DNA of 5,047 nucleotides from positions 1 through 5,047 of the forward strand of contig CAILKC010000728.1 in the NCBI GenBank assembly GCA_903834675.1, read 5' to 3'. Each line of letters opens with the position of its first letter. Positions within the stretch are counted from its first letter, which is position 1. The stretch comes from an uncultured Victivallales bacterium (lineage in GTDB: Bacteria > Verrucomicrobiota > Lentisphaeria > Oligosphaerales > JAFGRS01). A model generated the notes under the pieces. It was not told where the DNA came from. It made no database searches and worked only from the letters and a program-made list of their open reading frames with translations. A program made the position numbers and the translations under genes. Below, piece after piece: positions 1 through 3,583 of the stretch.

Positions 1-3
1 ACG

Positions 4-846
4 ATGAAGCGCAGCAAGGCAGCAGAGATCACGTTCAGGGATCACTCCTTCGAGGAGTGTGTCCGCCTGGATCCGGACCTGGCCGCCACGCGGGCGGAGT
101 ACGCGAAGAAGTCCGCCAAGAGGCGGCGCCAGGCGGCGGAGTGGGAGTATGACTCCGCCTTTGCCGACCGGCTGTTCGGCGGGGCGCTGGCCGCCGCGGG
201 CCAGGACCCGCATCCTTTCGGCGAGCCACGCTGGCCGGAGGGGGTGCTGGCGCTGGCCATCGACCCGCTCTATGCGCCGGCCCTGCTGACCGTCGGTTCG
301 TACGAGTACCAGCTCGGGCGCGAGGAGGAGGCCATGCGCATGTTCCTGGCGCTGGCTGCGCTGCCGTCCACCGTGCCGGACCTGCCGATCATCATCGACA
401 AGGCGGGCGACTTCCTGCTGGACGAAGACGACGTGGAGCGCGCCCGGGAGCTGTATACTGCGGCGGAGAAGGCGTTCCCTGCCGTGGCCATGTACCCCGT
501 CGGTCTGGGCTACTGCCTCGGCAAGCTCGGGAAGCTCGACGAGGCCATCGCCAAGGCGCAACGGGCGGACGAACTGGAGCCCGACAACAGCCGCCACCTC
601 AACGATCTGGGCTGGGCGCTGTTCGAGGCGGGCCGTCTCGAAGAGGCTGAAGCGACGCTGACCCGCGCGGTGGCCTTGGCGCCAGCCGACTACGACCTTG
701 TGCGGGAGAACCTGCGCTTTGTGCGGGCCCAGCGGGCGAGGGAGAAGAGGCGGGCCGCCGGGCCGCCAAAGCGGCAGGGGCCGCGCGCGGCTCGCCGCCG
801 CAAGGCGGATCCCGGCGATGGGAAGCAGCCTCTGCTTGGCTTGTGA
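4..846 (+). CDS. TPR-repeat protein with basic C-terminal tail
   Basis: Seen: a 280-residue protein containing tetratricopeptide-type helical hairpins. The clearest repeats are at residues about 163-196 (GLGYCLGKLGKLDEAIAKA, then a helix ending LEPD) and 197-230 (LGWALFEAGRLEEAEATL, ending LAPAD). Weaker repeats lie at about 91-124 (YEYQLGREEEAMRMF) and 130-162. The N-terminal 80 residues are charged and not recognised. The tail from about 240 to 268 is rich in Arg and Lys, which could bind nucleic acid or an acidic partner. No signal peptide or membrane segment is visible, so the protein is probably cytoplasmic. Known: TPRs are protein-protein interaction scaffolds with no catalytic role of their own. 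Inference: it may be an accessory protein of the defence island, because it lies upstream of an AbiE operon and a DISARM gene on the same strand. The ATG at position 4 is the first in the window. The frame is open to the window edge, so the true start could lie further upstream. Confidence 0.8.
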   Translation: MKRSKAAEITFRDHSFEECVRLDPDLAATRAEYAKKSAKRRRQAAEWEYDSAFADRLFGGALAAAGQDPHPFGEPRWPEGVLALAIDPLYAPALLTVGSYEYQLGREEEAMRMFLALAALPSTVPDLPIIIDKAGDFLLDEDDVERARELYTAAEKAFPAVAMYPVGLGYCLGKLGKLDEAIAKAQRADELEPDNSRHLNDLGWALFEAGRLEEAEATLTRAVALAPADYDLVRENLRFVRAQRAREKRRAAGPPKRQGPRAARRRKADPGDGKQPLLGL

Positions 847-1033
847 TGATAGCAGCAGCTACCAAGCGGGATGTTTGGCCAGGTTCCACTGGCCAGGCCA
901 TCGGGGAACGCGCTCCCAGTGGTCGCGGCGGCTCAGCGGGGCATACGCCCTGTGGAGCTTCGCCCTCCACTGCGGTTCGCCGGTTGAGATGGCGGCGTAG
1001 GGGGGTACGTTTTGGGCCGAGGGCTGAGCATCT
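847..1033. other. Gene-poor spacer with a run of small hairpins
   Basis: I find no credible gene between the TPR stop codon and the AlbA_2 stub. Several short dyads follow each other: TGGCCA at 876-881 with TGGCCA at 890-895 (the same 8-mer TGGCCAGG also occurs twice as a direct repeat, 876-883 and 890-897), GGGA/TCCC at 904-907 and 914-917, GGGC/GCCC at 939-942 and 947-950, and a perfect GTGGAG/CTCCAC stem at 952-957 and 965-970 with a 7-nt loop. None is followed by a T-run, so this is not a textbook intrinsic terminator. It could be a processed or Rho-dependent 3' end of the TPR transcript, a structured leader, or simply chance in GC-rich DNA. Short reading frames cross the region on both strands but have no recognisable domains. 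Confidence 0.4.
952..970 (+). other. Perfect 6-bp stem with 7-nt loop
   Basis: GTGGAG and CTCCAC are exact reverse complements separated by CTTCGCC. It is the strongest hairpin in the spacer downstream of the TPR gene and could end or protect that transcript, but it has no following U-tract. Function is not shown. Confidence 0.3.
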
Positions 1034-1108
1034 ATGACGTGGGACGAAGTACAGCGGCTGGTGCAGGCAGGGGAGTCTGAGACTCTTGAGTTCAAGAAGT
1101 CTTCGGCG
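1034..1108 (+). repeat. Direct repeat, left copy, flanking the abiE operon
   Basis: These 75 bases align without gaps to 3015-3089, with 3 mismatches (third position of codon 4, first position of codon 6, third position of codon 12). The two copies are in the same orientation, 1,981 bp apart, and enclose the complete abiE operon with its control region. Homologous recombination between them would excise that operon while preserving the AlbA_2 start codon and reading frame. Confidence 0.9.
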
Positions 1109-1114
1109 TTATGA
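1034..1114 (+). pseudogene. 5' stub of an AlbA_2/Schlafen-like gene
   Basis: Seen: an ATG-started frame of 26 codons, beginning MTWDEVQRLVQAGESETLEF and ending KKSSAL then TGA. It matches the first 25 codons of the AlbA_2-type gene at 3015 with only 3 nucleotide mismatches, one of which changes an amino acid (Val6 for Leu6). The match stops abruptly after GCG at 1108, and a stop codon follows within two codons. Known: this N-terminal segment, ending in the ESETLEFKKS motif, is the first strand-helix part of the AlbA_2 (divergent AAA-4) domain and cannot fold as that domain alone. Inference: this is a remnant left by an insertion, deletion or duplication involving the abiE operon, not a working gene. 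The few bases just before the ATG (GAGCAT) also match those before 3015, so the start signal was partly copied too. Confidence 0.8.
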
Positions 1115-1191
1115 AGGGCCGCTTCCGCTGGGAGATGTTGCCGGCGGACGGTCTGCGCGGATGCGTCAGAAACGCCGGCCGGTGTTTCTGA
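1111..1191 (+). CDS. Possible tiny ORF after the AlbA_2 stub
   Basis: An ATG overlaps the stub's stop codon (ATGA at 1111-1114) and opens 26 codons (MKGRFRWEMLPADGLRG, then CVRNAGRCF) before TGA. There is no strong Shine-Dalgarno other than coupling to the stub. The reading frame ends inside the inverted repeat at 1165-1192. I do not recognise the peptide. It may be a fragment of an unrelated lost gene joined at the breakpoint at 1108/1109, or pure chance. Expression is doubtful. Confidence 0.15.
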   Translation: MKGRFRWEMLPADGLRGCVRNAGRCF

Positions 1192-1192
1192 C
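1165..1192. promoter_or_regulatory. 28-nt inverted repeat upstream of abiEi, candidate operator
   Basis: GTCAGAAAC at 1165-1173 is exactly mirrored by GTTTCTGAC at 1184-1192. The central bases include the palindrome CCGGCCGG, so 13 of 14 positions pair and the last is a G-T mismatch (a wobble in RNA). The right arm overlaps a second small palindrome, CTGACAGTCAG (1188-1198). No T-run follows, so it is less likely to be a terminator. Known: characterised AbiEi antitoxins repress their own operon by binding inverted repeats at the promoter. Inference: this may be the upstream of two AbiEi sites. A stem-loop acting in RNA is the alternative. Confidence 0.5.
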
Positions 1193-1205
1193 AGTCAGGG
1201 AGCGC

Positions 1206-1211
1206 TATATT
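1206..1211 (+). promoter_or_regulatory. Candidate -10 box for abiE
   Basis: TATATT matches the sigma-70 -10 consensus at five of six positions and stands out in otherwise GC-rich DNA. It lies between the two inverted repeats, about 40 nt before the chosen abiEi start. A -35 at normal spacing (around 1183-1188, TGTTTC) is poor. The alternative TATAGA at 1224-1229, in the centre of the second dyad, also lacks a good -35. Confidence 0.35.
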
Positions 1212-1240
1212 GTCACAGAAATCTATAGAAAAGTGTGACA
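1211..1240. promoter_or_regulatory. abiEi: 30-nt inverted repeat just before abiEi, candidate AbiEi operator
   Basis: TGTCACA (1211-1217) and TGTGACA (1234-1240) are perfect reverse complements, and the centre TCTATAGA (1222-1229) is itself a perfect palindrome on the same axis. In all, 22 of 30 bases are symmetric. The repeat ends 11 nt before the ATG at 1252 and overlaps the best -10 candidate, which fits a repressor site that blocks transcription. The downstream gene encodes a winged-helix protein of a family known to autoregulate through such repeats. The binding assignment is inference; the symmetry is directly visible. Confidence 0.65.
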
Positions 1241-1251
1241 GGCGTAGCGCC

Positions 1252-1872
1252 ATGAATAGGACAGAATCAATTGATCAGAAGATTCTTGCGATGGTCCGTC
1301 ATCGCGGGCGAGGCGCGGTGTTCTCGGGAACGGAGTTTGTCACGCTTGGCCAGCCTGCAGCAGTGCGGCAGGCGCTGTCGCGACTGACCCGCCGGGGGAC
1401 GTTCCGCCGGATTGGCACGGCGCTGTACCACTACCCGGCCACAAGCGCCAGCCTGGGAGGGGAGTTACCGCCTTCCGCGGATGCCGTGGCGCAGGCCATT
1501 GCTCGGCGGACGGACAGCAGGATCGTGGCGTCGGGCGCCTTGGCGGCCAATCTGCTGGGGCTTTCCACACAGGTGCCGGCGAAGTGGCTCTACCTCACCG
1601 ACGGACCGTCGCGGAGCATTGCCGTCGGTCCCCACACCCTGGCGTTTCGGCATGTCTCACCGCGGCGGATGGCTGCGAAGGGTAGGATTAGCGCCGTGGT
1701 GTTCGAGGCGCTGCGGTACCTTAAGAGAGAGAACGCGGGCGGGGCGGTGGTAGAGCGTCTGCGGCGTAACCTCCCAGTTGAAGCGAAGGTCGAGCTGCGC
1801 CGGGACTTAGCGCACGCGTCCGTCTGGATGCGCCCCTTGGTGCAACGCATCCTGGCCGAGGAGGGTAACTGA
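1252..1872 (+). CDS. abiEi: AbiEi-type antitoxin/repressor (DUF6088-like)
   Basis: Role: antitoxin and probable autorepressor of a type IV toxin-antitoxin system. In this type the antitoxin does not bind the toxin, and AbiEi proteins repress their own promoter. Seen: 206 residues from the ATG at 1252. Residues about 5-62 form a winged-helix DNA-binding domain (IDQKILAMVRHRGRGAVFS, AAVRQALSRLTRRGTFRRI, then wing GTALYHYP). Residues 94-121 carry the family-like stretch SGALAANLLGLSTQVPAKW followed by LYLTDGPSR. The C-terminal half (140-206) is mostly helical and charged. An in-frame TTG at 1210 would add 14 residues, but it lies inside the operator-like dyad, so ATG 1252 is preferred; its Shine-Dalgarno is weak (AGG near 1240). 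The stop is 3 nt before the toxin gene, showing one operon. The assignment rests on domain pattern and on the AbiEii neighbour. Confidence 0.85.
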   Translation: MNRTESIDQKILAMVRHRGRGAVFSGTEFVTLGQPAAVRQALSRLTRRGTFRRIGTALYHYPATSASLGGELPPSADAVAQAIARRTDSRIVASGALAANLLGLSTQVPAKWLYLTDGPSRSIAVGPHTLAFRHVSPRRMAAKGRISAVVFEALRYLKRENAGGAVVERLRRNLPVEAKVELRRDLAHASVWMRPLVQRILAEEGN

Positions 1873-1875
1873 GGC

Positions 1876-2931
1876 ATGGATGCGGTAGCTGGCAGTTCAG
1901 CGCGGGAGCGAGCGCAGTTGTTCGAGGCTGCAGAGGCTCGACAGGTTCCCCGTATCGCTGCGCCCCTCATCGAGAAGGACTTCTGGGTCTGCTGGGCGCT
2001 GCGCCGGCTGTTCGAGGTCCTGCAGTTCCGCCCGCACCTGATCTTCAAGGGCGGCACGTCGCTGTCCAAGGTATACCATGCCATCGAGCGGTTCTCCGAG
2101 GATGTGGACCTGTCCCTGAGCCGGGGCGATCTGGGTTTTGCCGATGATAAGGACCCGGAGCAGGCGGGGATCAGCAACAAGGAGGCGAGGCGTCGACTGG
2201 AGGCGCTGGTGGCGCAATGCCGGGAGGTCGTGCGCGACCGGCTGGTGCCGGAACTGCGGCGGGATTTCGCCACGGTTCTGGGCGCCGCGGGCTGGTCGGT
2301 GGACCTGGATGCGGACGATCCGCAGACGGTGGTCTTCACCTACCCGCCCAGCGAACTCTCCCGCGGCCTGTCCTATGTGCGGCCTGCCATCCGTCTGGAG
2401 ATGGGGGCGCGTTCGGACGACTGGCCGGCAGCGGATGCCGGGATCACGCCCTACGCCGCGGAGGTCTTCCCCAACCTGTTCGCGGTACCGACCAGCCGTG
2501 TGCGGACGCTGCTGGCCGAGCGGACGTTCTGGGAGAAAGCAACGTTGCTGCACGCCGAGACCCATCGTCCCTCGGACAAGCCCGCCAGGGAGCGGCTGTC
2601 GCGGCACTACTACGACCTGTATCGCCTGGCACAGCAGTCGGCAGGCCAGCGGGCGCTCGAGCAGCCGGAACTGCTGGCGCGTGTCGTGACGCACAAGAGC
2701 TTCTTCTTCGCCCAGTCCTGGGCGCACTACGAGACGGCGCGGTCCGGGACCTTCCGCCTGGTGCCGCCGGAGGCGCGGAGGGCGGAGCTGCGGCGGGACT
2801 ACCTGGACATGGAGGCCATGATCTTCGGCGAGGCGCCGGCCTGGGACGACATCCTTAAGGGCCTGCAGCAGTTGGAGGACCGGATCAACGACTGCCACCG
2901 GCCCCCGACCGGAGAGCGGGGCGGCGCGTGA
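1876..2931 (+). CDS. abiEii: AbiEii-family nucleotidyltransferase toxin
   Basis: Role: toxin of the AbiE type IV system. The family (DUF1814, nucleotidyltransferase AbiEii/AbiGii) belongs to the DNA polymerase-beta-like superfamily and transfers nucleotides to a target; related toxins act on tRNA or bind GTP. Bacteriostasis after phage infection is the known outcome for characterised AbiE systems. Seen: 351 residues, a normal length. The catalytic signatures are present: FKGGTSLSKVY (57-67, the GGT nucleotide-binding turn), SEDVDLSL (74-81, D76 and D78 as metal-binding acidic pair), RTFWEKATLLH (216-226, conserved Lys221) and RHYYDLYRL (243-251, Asp247). All look intact, so an active enzyme is expected. 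Start: ATG 1876, 3 nt after the antitoxin stop, with a GAGGAGG purine run about 11 nt upstream. Its stop overlaps a possible GTG (GTGA, 2928-2931) of the following frame, hinting at coupling, though the better start of that gene is 3015. Confidence 0.92.
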   Translation: MDAVAGSSARERAQLFEAAEARQVPRIAAPLIEKDFWVCWALRRLFEVLQFRPHLIFKGGTSLSKVYHAIERFSEDVDLSLSRGDLGFADDKDPEQAGISNKEARRRLEALVAQCREVVRDRLVPELRRDFATVLGAAGWSVDLDADDPQTVVFTYPPSELSRGLSYVRPAIRLEMGARSDDWPAADAGITPYAAEVFPNLFAVPTSRVRTLLAERTFWEKATLLHAETHRPSDKPARERLSRHYYDLYRLAQQSAGQRALEQPELLARVVTHKSFFFAQSWAHYETARSGTFRLVPPEARRAELRRDYLDMEAMIFGEAPAWDDILKGLQQLEDRINDCHRPPTGERGGA

Positions 2932-3014
2932 GCATGCCGGGTGAGCCAGGCCCGGGCAGAGCGCTGAGCACGGCTGTCGGTGTGATTGGCTCTGGGGGCA
3001 AGGACGGAGCATAC
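2932..3014 (+). promoter_or_regulatory. Spacer with Shine-Dalgarno of the AlbA_2-type gene
   Basis: This 83-nt gap between the toxin stop and the preferred AlbA_2 start carries GGAG at 3006-3009, 5 nt before ATG 3015, a good ribosome-binding site that decides this start over the GTG at 2928. No convincing promoter or terminator is visible, so transcription probably continues from abiE. The last bases before the ATG (GAGCAT) are shared with the stub at 1034. Confidence 0.5.
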
Positions 3015-3089
3015 ATGACGTGGGATGAACTACAGCGGCTGGTGCAGGCGGGGGAGTCTGAGACTCTTGAGTTCAAGAAGTCTTCGGCG
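3015..3089 (+). repeat. Direct repeat, right copy, flanking the abiE operon
   Basis: This is the right-hand partner of 1034-1108 and forms codons 1-25 of the AlbA_2-type gene. Homology ends sharply after GCG at 3089. The left copy continues into unrelated sequence with a stop codon, while this copy continues as family-like sequence (LLGRACETL). Confidence 0.9.
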
Positions 3090-3548
3090 CTGCTTGGCCG
3101 CGCCTGCGAGACGCTGATCGAGCAGTGCCGTGCGGCAGACATTCCGCCGCCGGAGTTCTCGCAGGTCATGGGGTTCACGGTGGTGACGTTCCGGGTGCCG
3201 GTGCGGGGGGGAGCGCCAGAGGCGGTCACCGGGGAAGTCACCGGGGAAGTCACCGGGGAAGTCACCGGGGAAGTCACCGGGGAAGTCACCGGGGAAGTCA
3301 GCCGCCTGCTTCTTGCCCTGCAGGGAGAGATGAAACGTACGGAGATGCAGGGCGCACTCGGCCTGAAGCACGAAGACCATTTCAGAGACGCTTACTTGCT
3401 CCCGGCGCTGACGGCGAAACTCGTCGAGATGACCGTCCCCGACAAGCCGAACAGCCGGTTGCAGAAGTACCGGCTGACGGAGAAGGGCGTAGTGCTGGTT
3501 CGGCGACTCCGGGAGCAGGCCAAACCGGGTGCGGATCAGCAGCGGTGA
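3015..3548 (+). CDS. Internally deleted AlbA_2/Schlafen-like protein with winged helix
   Basis: Known: full-length relatives (AlbA_2, formerly divergent AAA-4, often annotated as putative DNA-binding or transcriptional regulators) are usually about 400-560 residues, with an N-terminal AlbA_2 domain, a GHKL-like ATPase region and a C-terminal winged helix. Seen: only 177 residues. Residues 1-34 are the AlbA_2 beginning (MTWDELQRLVQAGESETLEF, KKSSALLGRACETL). From residue 35 (IEQCRAADIPPPEF) the sequence resembles the family's late region that normally follows a GRGT motif. Residues 71-94 are six VTGE repeats. Residues 97-165 are an intact winged helix (HFRDAYLLPALTAKLVEM, PDKPNSRLQKYRLTEKG). 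The whole centre is missing, yet the frame is kept. The ATPase cannot work; the product could be a small DNA-binding regulator or a decaying gene. ATG 3015 is chosen for its GGAG site and family N-terminus; an in-frame GTG at 2928 would add 29 unrecognised residues. Confidence 0.75.
   Translation: MTWDELQRLVQAGESETLEFKKSSALLGRACETLIEQCRAADIPPPEFSQVMGFTVVTFRVPVRGGAPEAVTGEVTGEVTGEVTGEVTGEVTGEVSRLLLALQGEMKRTEMQGALGLKHEDHFRDAYLLPALTAKLVEMTVPDKPNSRLQKYRLTEKGVVLVRRLREQAKPGADQQR
3225..3296 (+). repeat. 12-bp tandem repeat, six identical units (VTGE)
   Basis: Six exact copies of GTCACCGGGGAA run head to tail and are followed by a partial unit (GTCA). In frame they encode VTGE six times, a flexible acidic linker between the core and the winged helix. 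Because the unit is a multiple of three, copy-number change by slippage keeps the frame and only alters linker length. Linkers of this VTxx type are common in the AlbA_2 family. The absence of any base differences among units suggests recent expansion. Confidence 0.95.
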
Positions 3549-3583
3549 GGGCGCGGAGCGCAACTCGCGCGGGAATGGGAGCC

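Noticed and set aside
1210..1251. TTG at 1210 as start of the antitoxin gene, adding 14 residues
   Set aside because: It lies at the edge of and then runs through the 30-nt operator-like dyad; the added residues are not part of the winged-helix domain, and ATG 1252 gives the expected family N-terminus.
1897..3012. Long open frame on the minus strand opposite the toxin gene
   Set aside because: It is the complement of a well-supported gene with catalytic motifs; long antisense frames are usual in GC-rich coding DNA, and this one shows no domain.
2928..3014. GTG at 2928, overlapping the toxin stop, as start of the AlbA_2-type gene
   Set aside because: The 29 extra residues are low-complexity and unrecognised. 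ATG 3015 has GGAG 5 nt upstream, matches the family start, and is also the start preserved in the stub at 1034.
1034..3089. The repeat-flanked segment as an insertion sequence or transposon
   Set aside because: There is no transposase, no terminal inverted repeats at the ends, and the flanking duplication (75 bp, coding) is far longer than usual target-site duplications.
3225..3296. Tandem repeat considered as a CRISPR-like array or protein-binding iterons
   Set aside because: The units are only 12 bp with no spacers, and they are in frame within a coding region where they make a known type of linker.
3551..3570. GCGCG/CGCGC dyad before drmA as a terminator
   Set aside because: The stem is only 5 bp with a 10-nt loop and no T-run, within a 35-nt gap between co-oriented genes; it is likely a chance GC pairing.
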